Below are positions 49,852 to 57,819 of a stretch of 60,523 bases of DNA, in pieces (within the stretch, counting starts at the first letter, position 1; every line of letters begins with the position of its first letter). The position numbers were made by a program, and so were the translations under genes. The stretch is from Ruminococcus flavefaciens (GTDB lineage Bacteria; Bacillota; Clostridia; Oscillospirales; Ruminococcaceae), in NCBI RefSeq assembly GCF_900108555.1, contig NZ_FNWV01000008.1:113648-174170 (forward strand), written 5' to 3'. The notes under the pieces are model-generated. The model had not been told where the DNA came from and did not search any database. It was given only the letters and a program-made list of their open reading frames with translations.

Positions 49852-50967
49852 TTACGGAACTATTGGCGGCTGAGGTGGGAGCTCTGCTTCCGGAGAGGGT
49901 GGTTCGGGAGCAGGAGGCTCTGCCATTGGAGGTTCAGCCGCAGCTATGGGTTCTTCTTCCTGTATAGGCTCGGGCAGGAGCATAACAGGATTCATATCAC
50001 TGAAGCTTATTCGTTGTTCTTTATCTATATCAGAGGAAAGCTTCTCATGTTCAGGGTGTGGGAGCTCGCCCTCATTGGGGAGAGCAGGTTTTGCAGGCTC
50101 AGCAGGAGTATCCGGCTTCGGAGCTTCGTTTTTGCCTGCTTCTGCTTGCTTTTCGGGAGCCTTTGGCGGCTCGGGTTCAGCTGCATCAGCCGGAGGTACA
50201 GGCGGAGCAGGAGGCTCTACCTTATTATTATTAGCATTAGGCGGCTGTACAGCAGGTGCAGGAGGTTCTGCGGGAGCAGGAGGTGCAACTGCTGACTGAG
50301 CAGGCTGTTTTGGTGTGTCAGCCTTGCCTGAATCCGGTTTCTTTTCAGCATCAGGCTTTGGCGGATCAGGCTTCTTGACAGCTTCTGTTGGCTTTGTATT
50401 CTTTTTCAGGCTGTCTATGCCGTGTACCTCTACCTTTATATCTGTGATGCCGTTTTCAAGATCAGACTTTATGCTTCGGTAATCGTCGGAATTATCAGAC
50501 GAAATATATACATCTATGGTATCTCCGTCTGAGATATAGCCTTTTTCTTTCTCAAGCTCTATTATCTCGTTTGCTACTGTAAGTTTATCCTTGCCTTTGC
50601 CGTCGTAGTCTTTAAGTATATCCTTTCCTATCTCGCTGTCGCTGACGATATGCAAAACCTTGCCCTTCTTGTTTACCTCCATTCTGATATTTGCATCAGA
50701 TGAGATAAGTACAGTTGAATGAGGCTTCAGGTTGCGTGAATAGTATATCGAGCCTGCGGAAGCGAAGATGACCAGACAGGCTGCGGCAGCAATAAGCTTT
50801 CCTGCGGTGAATGTTATTCTTCTTGCAGTATGTTCTTCATTCATAATGATCGGATCCGTGACGGACTGTCCGACCTCATAGTGCATATTGGCAGCGTTCA
50901 CAAAACGTGATTCTTCGTCCATAAGAACTGCGTAACCTTCATGACATTCCATAACTATATATTTCAT
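49852..50967 (-). CDS. rsgI: RsgI-like anti-sigma factor with Pro-rich ectodomain
   Basis: 371 residues. The N-terminal RsgI_N domain (about 1-50, YIVMECHEGYAVLMDEESRF) should hold SigI. One membrane helix follows (about 57-76), then an RsgI-type periplasm-facing domain (STVLISSDANIRMEVNKKG, about 85-175) and a long Pro-rich tail (about 195-371) with many EPPAPP units. Relatives in Clostridium thermocellum end in carbohydrate-binding domains; here no CBM is visible. The start is ATGA-coupled to sigI. Confidence 0.85.
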   Translation of the reverse strand: MKYIVMECHEGYAVLMDEESRFVNAANMHYEVGQSVTDPIIMNEEHTARRITFTAGKLIAAAACLVIFASAGSIYYSRNLKPHSTVLISSDANIRMEVNKKGKVLHIVSDSEIGKDILKDYDGKGKDKLTVANEIIELEKEKGYISDGDTIDVYISSDNSDDYRSIKSDLENGITDIKVEVHGIDSLKKNTKPTEAVKKPDPPKPDAEKKPDSGKADTPKQPAQSAVAPPAPAEPPAPAVQPPNANNNKVEPPAPPVPPADAAEPEPPKAPEKQAEAGKNEAPKPDTPAEPAKPALPNEGELPHPEHEKLSSDIDKEQRISFSDMNPVMLLPEPIQEEEPIAAAEPPMAEPPAPEPPSPEAELPPQPPIVP

Positions 50968-51686
50968 ACTTTTTCACCACCTTTGAGTACCTGCATGATG
51001 TGTCCGCGCATTATCTCATAGCCGTTTGTACATATGAGCAGTACAGCTACAAGATATCTTCTGTGTCTTTCGAGAGATTTCCTTTCCACATCTGCTCCCT
51101 CTGCGAGCTTTGCAAGGGGAACACGTTTTGTTCTCAGGAAATCCTCGAGAATATCGGGGTTATTTCTGGCGTATGCAACGGCTTTCTTGCATATTTCAAG
51201 AGTGCGCCGCTGACGGGGCGAGTTTTCCGCAACATCGGACATGGATACACCGAAGTCGTTCATTTGTGCAGAAAGCTCTTCTATTTCTTGTTTGGTCGCC
51301 TCGCGAATCTCATTTTCTTCATAGTCGTCGTGCTCATCGCGAATTGTATCCTTCAGGTCTGTTTTTTCGTCATCAGAAACGTCAAGCGAGATCTGTCCTT
51401 TATTACGTTTTTCTTTTCGGTAGTTGTCGATCAGGCGGTTCTTTATCTGCAATGCAGCAAATTTAAGGAAAGAGCCGCGAAGCTTTGAATAATTCTTGAT
51501 AGCTTCATAGAATGCGAACATAGCTATACTTAACTCGTCATCGCTCTGTTCGGGAGGACGATTGAGGAATTTTGCGGTTTCTGATTTTATAAACGGCATA
51601 TAATCTGAGATAAGTTCGTCTGCCGCGTGGCTGTCTTCTTTTGCCTTGTAGACCCGGGATATGATTTGATGCGCATCAAAATTCAT
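50964..51686 (-). CDS. sigI: RNA polymerase sigma factor SigI
   Basis: 240 residues of the SigI family rather than ECF. DDELSIAMFAFYEAIKNYS and SFLKFAALQIKNRLIDNYRKE match SigI region 2, and the C-terminal part (FGVSMSDVAENSPRQRRT and DVERKSLERHRRYL) is the atypical SigI region. In cellulolytic clostridia SigI paralogues turn on glycan-degradation genes when RsgI senses polysaccharide. ATG 51686 is chosen, five bases after GGGGGTGG, over TTG 51701. Promoter TACCCC-N19-CGTAAACT upstream suggests autoregulation. Confidence 0.88.
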   Translation of the reverse strand: MNFDAHQIISRVYKAKEDSHAADELISDYMPFIKSETAKFLNRPPEQSDDELSIAMFAFYEAIKNYSKLRGSFLKFAALQIKNRLIDNYRKEKRNKGQISLDVSDDEKTDLKDTIRDEHDDYEENEIREATKQEIEELSAQMNDFGVSMSDVAENSPRQRRTLEICKKAVAYARNNPDILEDFLRTKRVPLAKLAEGADVERKSLERHRRYLVAVLLICTNGYEIMRGHIMQVLKGGEKV

Positions 51687-51711
51687 ATTTGCCACCCCCA
51701 ATATTACTTAT

Positions 51712-51744
51712 AGTTTACGCAGTGATAATTTGAAAAACGGGGTA
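51712..51744 (-). promoter_or_regulatory. SigI-type autoregulated promoter
   Basis: Minus strand TACCCC (51744-51739), 19 bases, CGTAAACT (51719-51712). Matches the C-rich -35 and CG-start -10 known for SigI promoters. Confidence 0.7.
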
Positions 51745-51756
51745 ATAGTGAAAAAA

Positions 51757-51912
51757 TTCGGAATTAGGAATGCAGAATTCATAATTGTTGTATCGTCTGC
51801 GACGATGATCTGGATATATGTTGCTTTCAATGGTCCTATGATACATATATTTAAATCTGTCCGAGATAGCGGACACCATTAATTCATAATTCCTAATTCC
51901 GCATTCCGAATT
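51757..51912. repeat. AATTCGGAATT palindromic element, second copy
   Basis: Left arm AATTCGGAATTAGGAATG-like, right arm CCTAATTCCGCATTCCGAATT-like (each shown in part), about 155 bp apart overall, with an inner GTCTGCGACGA dyad. Arms match the element at 25.6 kb; the core differs. Confidence 0.6.
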
Positions 51913-51925
51913 AACAGCTTATGTT

Positions 51926-51966
51926 CAGAAACAGCCATAAAGATGCGGCTGCTTCTTTATGGCTGA
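51926..51966 (-). terminator. Terminator of the acyl-CoA synthetase operon
   Basis: CAGCCATAAA and TTTATGGCTG pair perfectly with a stem-extending inner GAAGCAGCC/GGC part; TTTCT follows on the minus strand. Confidence 0.7.
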
Positions 51967-51980
51967 ACGGAATGTTATGG

Positions 51981-53657
51981 TTATTTCTGAGTGTTTTCTT
52001 CGTCCTGATGACGTATCTGGGCACGCTTTATCTTGCCGCCGAGAGTCTTTGGAAGCTCCTTGACGTACTCGATAACGCGAGGATACTTATATGGTGCAGT
52101 CTCGCGCTTAACGTGATCCTGAAGCTCCTTTGTGAGCTCGGGTGAAGGAGTGTATCCCTCAGCAAGTACGACAGTTGCCTTTACTACCTGTCCTCTGATA
52201 GGATCCGGAGCACCTGTGATAGCTGACTCAACTACAGCAGGGTGGGTGAGAAGTGCGCTCTCTACCTCGAATGGTCCGATACGGTAGCCAGAGCACTTGA
52301 TAACGTCGTCGTTTCTTCCTACGAACCAGTAATAGCCCTTTGAGTCGCGCCATGCTACGTCGCCTGTATCGTAGTTCTTGCCGCCGAGAACAGCTTCTGT
52401 GAGCTCGGGATTCTTGTAGTAGCCACAGAAGAGTCCTGTAGGACGCTCCTTGTCGATGCCGCATACCATGATGCTGCCCTCTTCACCGTCCTCAGCCTCT
52501 GTTCCGTCAGCACGGAGCAGGTGGATATTGTAAAGAGGTGAAGGCTTTCCTGTTGAGCCCGGCTTAGGATCTATCCAAGGGAAGTTTGCGATAAGTACGG
52601 TACCCTCTGTCTGTCCGAAGCCCTCGCGCATCTTCTTGCCTGTAAGCTCGTAGATACGGTTGAATACCTCAGGATTGAGAGGTTCACCTGCGTTGCAGAA
52701 GTTCTGGATAGATGAAAGGTCGTACTTTGTCATATCCTCTTGGAGCATGAAACGGTACATTGTAGGAGGTGCGCAGAAAGTAGTGAGCTTGTAGTGGCTG
52801 ATAACTTCGAGGATATCCTTTGCGTTAAATCTGCCTGTGAAGTCGTATGCGAACTGGATAGCACCGCATATCCACTGTCCGTATATCTTGCCCCAGCCGA
52901 ACTTTGCCCAGCCTGAGTCGGAAATAGACATATGGAGCTTGTTCTCCTGTACCTGATGCCAGTATTTAGCAGTAACGATGTGACCGAGTGGGTGTGCGAA
53001 GTTGTGACATACCATTTTGGGCATACCTGTTGAGCCTGATGTGAAGTATATCAGCATGGTATCGGTTGCCTTTGTAGCTTCTTCGCCTGTAGGACGCTCA
53101 AATGTATCGGGATACTTTGCGATCTCTTCCTCGAAGTAGTCCCAGCCCTCACGAGGCTCTGCAACTGCGATCTTCTCGCGGAGAGTCTTTATCTCGGGAG
53201 CAGCTGCGTCTATCTGTCCGCGGATATACTCGTCATCGCAGGCGATGATAGCAGATATCTCTGCCATATTTCCGCGGTATGCTATGTCATGTGTGGTGAA
53301 AAGAAGATTTCCGGGGATAAGGATAACGCCAAGCTTGTGAAGTGCTGTCGCAATTACCCAGTATTCCCAGCGGCGGCGGAGTATGAGAAGAACTACATCG
53401 CCTTTTTTGAGTCCGAGGCTTTTAAAATAGTGACAAGTCTGATTTGACAGCTTGGATATATCTGTAAATGTGAAGGTACGCTCCTGTTTATCGTGGCTGA
53501 GCCAGATGAGAGCCTTCTTTTCAGGCTCCTGCTTAGCCCATTCGTCAACGATATCCCAGCCGAAATTAAAATCTTCGGGAACATTAACGCGGTAATTTTC
53601 CTTGAAATCCTCGTAAGAATCAAATTCTATACGGGGAAGGTAGCGGTCTAAAAGCAT
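51981..53657 (-). CDS. Acyl-CoA synthetase, AMP-forming (ACSM/medium- or branched-chain type)
   Basis: 558 residues. Motifs: YFTSGSTGMPKMV (about 210-222), GQTEGTVLI, YDTGDVAW, and the Gly/Lys hinge NDDVIKCSGYRIGPFEVE with a C-terminal catalytic Lys in GGKIKRAQ. The pattern is closest to acyl-CoA synthetases of the medium-chain / butyrate type rather than acetyl-CoA synthetase. Its operon partner is a cupin HTH regulator, 41 bases upstream. Isobutyrate, isovalerate and 2-methylbutyrate, growth factors for rumen ruminococci, are reasonable substrates but not proven. Confidence 0.87.
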   Translation of the reverse strand: MLLDRYLPRIEFDSYEDFKENYRVNVPEDFNFGWDIVDEWAKQEPEKKALIWLSHDKQERTFTFTDISKLSNQTCHYFKSLGLKKGDVVLLILRRRWEYWVIATALHKLGVILIPGNLLFTTHDIAYRGNMAEISAIIACDDEYIRGQIDAAAPEIKTLREKIAVAEPREGWDYFEEEIAKYPDTFERPTGEEATKATDTMLIYFTSGSTGMPKMVCHNFAHPLGHIVTAKYWHQVQENKLHMSISDSGWAKFGWGKIYGQWICGAIQFAYDFTGRFNAKDILEVISHYKLTTFCAPPTMYRFMLQEDMTKYDLSSIQNFCNAGEPLNPEVFNRIYELTGKKMREGFGQTEGTVLIANFPWIDPKPGSTGKPSPLYNIHLLRADGTEAEDGEEGSIMVCGIDKERPTGLFCGYYKNPELTEAVLGGKNYDTGDVAWRDSKGYYWFVGRNDDVIKCSGYRIGPFEVESALLTHPAVVESAITGAPDPIRGQVVKATVVLAEGYTPSPELTKELQDHVKRETAPYKYPRVIEYVKELPKTLGGKIKRAQIRHQDEENTQK

Positions 53658-53698
53658 GATAATAAATACTCCTTTTTATGTAAGCGTAATACAGCCGA

Positions 53699-54244
53699 TC
53701 ATTCGGCAATAACGGTAAGAAATCTTGCTTTGCTGTCTCCAACGCAACGCTGTCCGTGTGGGTATGTGGGGTTGAAGTATATAGAGTCGCCCTCGTTCAG
53801 GATTATCTCCTGATCTTCAAATGTGACGGCTATAGTGCCCTTTAGCACGAGGTTGAATTCCTGACCTGCATGAGTAACGAGCTTTGCAGGTTCATCGGAA
53901 GGCTCGAGAGTTACGAGAAGAGGCTGCATTACCTTATCTGCATAGCGGAAGGCAAGATCCTTGAAACGGTATCCCTCGTAACGGCTTATACTTCTGCCCT
54001 TGCCGCGGCGGACGACGTGGAATGTGTCAATACGGCTCGGTTCGCCTGTGACCAGTTCATTGAAGTCCACTCCGAACTTGTTTGCGATCTCATAGATGAC
54101 GCTTATGGGAAAATCACCATTCTCTTCATAGCCTGCATATTGCTCTGTAGTAAGTCCCAGCTCCTTTGCAAGCTTTTCCTGTGTATAGTCACATATCTCA
54201 CGAAGCTCGCGGATACGTGCGGTGATCTCATTGATAGTTTCCAT
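53699..54244 (-). CDS. XRE-type transcriptional regulator with C-terminal cupin domain
   Basis: 181 residues: helix-turn-helix (about 4-62, REICDYTQEKLAKELGLTTEQ) and a cupin sensor domain (about 100-181, HAGQEFNLVLKGTIAV and NPTYPHGQRC). Such HTH-cupin proteins commonly regulate the adjacent acyl-CoA synthetase. ATG 54244 is seven bases after GGAGG; an upstream in-frame start at 54352 lacks one. The promoter upstream carries a dyad in its spacer that may be its own operator. Confidence 0.85.
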   Translation of the reverse strand: METINEITARIRELREICDYTQEKLAKELGLTTEQYAGYEENGDFPISVIYEIANKFGVDFNELVTGEPSRIDTFHVVRRGKGRSISRYEGYRFKDLAFRYADKVMQPLLVTLEPSDEPAKLVTHAGQEFNLVLKGTIAVTFEDQEIILNEGDSIYFNPTYPHGQRCVGDSKARFLTVIAE

Positions 54245-54382
54245 AGCGTGACCTCCTTTTGGATAATAGTTTTTAAACAGCAGAAGCTGATCATCCTGCC
54301 TCATAGAAGAAGATTTATGCTTTTCATGCATATTTCTGTTCAATTCAGACAATCAGTTTTTTACTCTGTGTATGTAACTTTT

Positions 54383-54412
54383 ATTATACCATTTTTGGTA
54401 AAGGCTTGTCAA
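54383..54412 (-). promoter_or_regulatory. Promoter of the regulator-synthetase operon with dyad
   Basis: TTGACA (54412-54407) and TATAAT (54388-54383), 18 bp apart. TACCA-N4-TGGTA (54387-54400) occupies the spacer, a likely autorepression site. Confidence 0.65.
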
Positions 54413-54442
54413 GGTTTTGCACTTAGTAATCAGGCGATACTG

Positions 54443-54478
54443 CAAAAAAAATACTTCCGTTTCTGCGGAAGTATTTTT
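54443..54478 (-). terminator. Terminator of znuABC
   Basis: AAAATACTTCCG and CGGAAGTATTTT pair perfectly around six bases, with A/T runs both sides. Confidence 0.85.
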
Positions 54479-54500
54479 GGTATATATGTCATGTGTTTTA

Positions 54501-55370
54501 TCATTTTCCTCTTTTCAGAGCCATTGATATGAGACTGAAAATGAAGAATACGCAGATATCTGCCGAAACTATGGTAGAACCTACGGGAGTTCCCACAAGT
54601 ATGGAAACGATGATACCTGTAGCTGCGCATATGAGCGAGATTATGACAGAGCAGATTATTACGCTTCGGAAGCTCTTGAAAACTCGCATTGCCGAAAGTG
54701 CAGGGAAGATTATAAGTGCTGAGATAAGCAGCGAACCTACGAAATTCATTGCGATAACGATGATGACTGCGATAACGACTGCGATAAGTAGGTTGTACAT
54801 ATCCGAACGTACTCCCGTAGCCTTTGCAAAGTTTTCATCGAATGTTACTGCGAATATCTTGTTGTAGAATACAAGGAAAACGGTTACGACAACTATGGAC
54901 ATAGCAACGCATATCCACACATCTGTAAGCGAAAGAGTCAGAATCGAGGTCGAACCGAAAAGGGTGCTGCATACGTCTGCGGAAACGTTGCTGGTCATTC
55001 GCTTATTACCGCTCTGAGCTGCTATATTCATCATCATATAGCCGAGAGCAAGTGCGCCAACTGATATCATGGCTACTGCGGCATCGCCCTTTATCTTGGT
55101 ATTGCTGCCTGTTCGAAGGAGCAGTACTGCGGAGACTATTGTCACAGGCATGATGATGAGCATATTGTTGGTTATGCCTGTTACTGTAGCAACTGCCATT
55201 GCGCCGAATGCAACGTGGGAAAGTCCGTCGCCGATGAATGAAAAACGCTTCATTACAAGGGTAACGCCGAGGAGCGAGGAACAGAGGGCTATGAGAAGTC
55301 CTACTATCATGGCATATCTTACGTAGGGGTACTGGAAGTAAAGCTGAAGCTTTTCGATCATCTCACTCAT
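54501..55370 (-). CDS. znuB: Zinc (metal) ABC transporter permease
   Basis: 289 residues with about eight to nine membrane helices of the ABC-3 family. LGVTLVMKRFSFIGDGLSHVAFGA (split: LVMKRFSFIGDG and LSHVAFGA) is the diagnostic segment. The chosen ATG 55370 is eight bases after GGAGG inside the znuC end. It carries metal across the membrane with ZnuC energy. Last gene of znuACB; zinc is favoured, but this family also moves manganese. Confidence 0.88.
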   Translation of the reverse strand: MSEMIEKLQLYFQYPYVRYAMIVGLLIALCSSLLGVTLVMKRFSFIGDGLSHVAFGAMAVATVTGITNNMLIIMPVTIVSAVLLLRTGSNTKIKGDAAVAMISVGALALGYMMMNIAAQSGNKRMTSNVSADVCSTLFGSTSILTLSLTDVWICVAMSIVVVTVFLVFYNKIFAVTFDENFAKATGVRSDMYNLLIAVVIAVIIVIAMNFVGSLLISALIIFPALSAMRVFKSFRSVIICSVIISLICAATGIIVSILVGTPVGSTIVSADICVFFIFSLISMALKRGK

Positions 55371-56085
55371 CGTCATCACCTCCCATTACAGCGAGGAAAG
55401 CCTGTCCTGTCTTGCTGGTGAGGTAGTCCTCTTTAGTGCCGAAGAACAGCTGCTTTCTGCCTACGTGAAGGATATGGGAAGCATATTTTACAGCCGCATT
55501 CATATCGTGTGATACCATTATAACTGTTATGCCGTCCTTTTTGTTGAGGCTGTCGATAAGCTCGTACATCTCATTGGTAGCCTTTGGATCGAGACCTGTT
55601 ACAGGCTCGTCAAGGAGTATCATCTTTCTTGCGGCGCAGAGTGCTCTTGCAAGGAGGACTCTCTGCTGCTGTCCGCCCGAAAGCTCCCTGTAGCAGCGTT
55701 TTGCAAGGGGCTCTATCTCAAGTCTGTGCATCATATCGTGGGCGAGCTTCTTTTCTTCCTTATTATAAAAAGGGCGGAAGCCGCATCTGCTCATGCAGCC
55801 CGACTGCACTATCTCGCGTACAGATGCAGGAAAATCGCGCTGTACCATAGTCTGCTGCGGCAGGTAGCCTATCTCGTTCTTGCCGACTTCGCCGCAGAGG
55901 GTGATATTACCGCTGAGCTGTGGTCTGAGTCCGAGAAGAGCCTTTATGAGCGTACTCTTTCCTGAGCCGTTTTCGCCGACTATACATAGGTAATCGCCGC
56001 TGTTTACGGTAAAATTAAGATTTTTTGTAACTACATCTCCTTCGTATCCGAGAGAGACGTTTTCGCATTTTAACAATGCTCCCAT
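55363..56085 (-). CDS. znuC: Zinc (metal) ABC transporter ATP-binding protein
   Basis: 240 residues. Walker A GENGSGKSTL (about 37-46), signature LSGGQQQRVLLARAL, Walker B MILLDEPVTGLD, and switch His in VMVSHDMN. The CMSRCGFRPFYNKEEK insert is usual in ZnuC/MntB proteins. One base separates its start from the znuA stop. Energises metal uptake. Confidence 0.88.
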   Translation of the reverse strand: MGALLKCENVSLGYEGDVVTKNLNFTVNSGDYLCIVGENGSGKSTLIKALLGLRPQLSGNITLCGEVGKNEIGYLPQQTMVQRDFPASVREIVQSGCMSRCGFRPFYNKEEKKLAHDMMHRLEIEPLAKRCYRELSGGQQQRVLLARALCAARKMILLDEPVTGLDPKATNEMYELIDSLNKKDGITVIMVSHDMNAAVKYASHILHVGRKQLFFGTKEDYLTSKTGQAFLAVMGGDDDE

Positions 56086-56086
56086 T

Positions 56087-57067
56087 TTAGTTAAGCACCT
56101 TCTTTAAAGTTTCAAGGTCATTCTTCATTATTGATATATATGTAGCTCCTTTTTTGATATCGTCCGAAGTTACGGACTGTAGCGAATTGAGCTTTTCTAT
56201 GCTTGCATTTTTATTGCCTGAGCTGCTTATTATTGATTTTGCGATAGCATCGCTGGAGTTTTCTATTATAAATACGTTATTCAGCTTCAGCTCGTCAAGC
56301 TTTTCCGCAAGCTTTGCGATAGTCTCGAAGCTTGCTTCGGTCTCAGCTGAGCAGCCTTTAAATGCTGCGTAGTAATCAAGTCCGTAATCCTCAACAAGAT
56401 AGCGGAAAGGGAAGCGGTCGCCGAAAAGCAGAGTCTTTACCTTTGCGTTTTCAGCCATTTTGCTGTATTCTCCGTCAAGTGCCCTGAGCTTGTCCGTGTA
56501 ATCGGCAAGATTAGCCTTGTATGTATCAGCGTTAGCGGAGTCGAGCTCGCACAGCTTATCGCAGATATCATTGCATATCAACTCAGCATTTCTTACGGAG
56601 AGCCATACGTGTTCGTCGTATTCGGGCTCATCTTCGTCATGGTAATGTTCTTCCTCTTCTTCCATGCCTTCCTTGTGCTCTTCAAGCTTGATATTATCGT
56701 TTACAGCTTCAAAAAGCTTTACTACCTTCATATTTTTGTTGGTCTTGGTGCTGAGTGCGTCATCTACCCAGCTCTCAGACTCGCCGCCTACATATATGAA
56801 CATATCGCAGTCCGAGATAGTCATTATATCCTCAGCACTGGGCTGATAATTATGTATATCCATGCCGCTTTCAAGGAGATAGGTGACATTTGCGCTGTCT
56901 GTTTCGCCTATTATCTCCCGTGTCCAGTCATATTCAGAAAAATTTGTGCAGACTATGCTCAGCTTACCGTCCTTGTCTGAGGGCTTTTTAGCTGCGCAGC
57001 CTATGAGCATGGCTGAGAGTAATACGGGAACTAATAACGCCGCAGCACCTTTCATGTTATATGTCAT
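56087..57067 (-). CDS. znuA: Zinc-binding lipoprotein of ABC transporter
   Basis: 326 residues. Lipoprotein signal ends MLIGCAAKK. The cluster A-1 binding fold has metal-ligand His in GMDIHNYQPS and DEHVWLS. Between them lies an acidic His-rich loop (LEEHKEGMEEEEEHYHDEDE), a feature of zinc-specific ZnuA proteins, which argues for zinc rather than manganese. ATG 57067 is six bases after AAGGAG. Behind a Fur/Zur-type box overlapping the transcription start. Confidence 0.9.
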   Translation of the reverse strand: MTYNMKGAAALLVPVLLSAMLIGCAAKKPSDKDGKLSIVCTNFSEYDWTREIIGETDSANVTYLLESGMDIHNYQPSAEDIMTISDCDMFIYVGGESESWVDDALSTKTNKNMKVVKLFEAVNDNIKLEEHKEGMEEEEEHYHDEDEPEYDEHVWLSVRNAELICNDICDKLCELDSANADTYKANLADYTDKLRALDGEYSKMAENAKVKTLLFGDRFPFRYLVEDYGLDYYAAFKGCSAETEASFETIAKLAEKLDELKLNNVFIIENSSDAIAKSIISSSGNKNASIEKLNSLQSVTSDDIKKGATYISIMKNDLETLKKVLN

Positions 57068-57144
57068 TCAATTCTCCTTTAAGCATATTTTATCCCCACC
57101 GACGGCGGGGATATCAGTCTTTATCAGTATATCACTTATGAATA

Positions 57145-57194
57145 TGATAATCATTTTCAAATCTTATTATACTTTATTTAATTGCCCCTGTCAA
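57145..57194 (-). promoter_or_regulatory. znuACB promoter with Fur/Zur-like box
   Basis: TTGACA (57194-57189), 17 bases, TATAAT (57171-57166); TGATAATCATTTTCA (57145-57159) begins six bases downstream of the -10, an ideal repressor position. A CCCCACC-type small stem lies in the leader near 57103-57116. Confidence 0.8.
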
Positions 57195-57255
57195 GAGCAC
57201 GTTGTTAATTTCACATAACTTTCATTTTATGCAGTATGATTTTACAGCGGTATAC

Positions 57256-57284
57256 TTGACAATATATGAGTTTTCGTGTATAAT
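57256..57284 (+). promoter_or_regulatory. Promoter of the small membrane protein gene
   Basis: TTGACA and TATAAT, 17 bp apart, consensus vegetative promoter. Confidence 0.75.
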
Positions 57285-57318
57285 ATACTCGTAAATTTGA
57301 TATAGGGGGTGCGGTATT

Positions 57319-57780
57319 ATGCCGAAAACAACAAAAGACAAAGAGCTGGATAAAATGTACAAGGATCTTCTTGAGAGCCGTGACAGTATCCACGCAAGAA
57401 AAGATGAGGGCAACCGACTGCTGAAATTCTTTGTGGGACTGCTTATGCTGGGCGGCGGCTTGTTCATGGTATTCCAGAATATAGTCGTAGAGAGCACATG
57501 GGGATATGGCGGCTATTTCTTCAGGATAGGCGGTTTCGGACTTCCCAACGGACTGATAATGCTTCCGATAGTTGCAGGTATCGCAATGCTCTTCCTTATG
57601 GACAGGAAGATATTCGGCTGGGTGGTTCTTTCTATCGGAATAGTTATCGTACTTCTCAGCGTAATGCTTACAACTCATCTGAGATGGCGCAGCACTAATG
57701 CATATGTCTTTATAGTTATGTTCGGACTTGTAGCAGCAGGCGGAGGCATGGTTCTCAGAGAGCTTTTCAGAAAAGATTAA
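57319..57780 (+). CDS. Uncharacterised small membrane protein
   Basis: 153 residues of no family I recognise. A charged N-terminus with coiled-coil tendency (1-34) is followed by four hydrophobic segments (about 37-53, 77-93, 100-116 and 126-146) separated by short loops containing WGYGGYFFRIGG. It could scaffold or sense at the membrane. ATG after AGGGGGTG. Single-gene unit, convergent with cotH. Confidence 0.65.
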   Translation: MPKTTKDKELDKMYKDLLESRDSIHARKDEGNRLLKFFVGLLMLGGGLFMVFQNIVVESTWGYGGYFFRIGGFGLPNGLIMLPIVAGIAMLFLMDRKIFGWVVLSIGIVIVLLSVMLTTHLRWRSTNAYVFIVMFGLVAAGGGMVLRELFRKD

Positions 57781-57785
57781 AAGTA

Positions 57786-57818
57786 AGACCGGTGGATTTG
57801 GTTCACCGGTCTTTTTTG
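57786..57818. terminator. Bidirectional terminator
   Basis: AGACCGGTG and CACCGGTCT pair perfectly, with TTTTTT on the plus strand. Confidence 0.85.
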
Positions 57819-57819
57819 T

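Noticed and set aside
49852..50300. Plus-strand ORFs rich in Gly/Ser/Ala opposite rsgI
   Set aside because: Mirror of the Pro/Ala/Glu-rich coding repeat on the other strand.
54353..54532. Plus-strand ORF opposite the cupin regulator
   Set aside because: Antisense shadow with no ribosome site; the regulator on the other strand explains the sequence.
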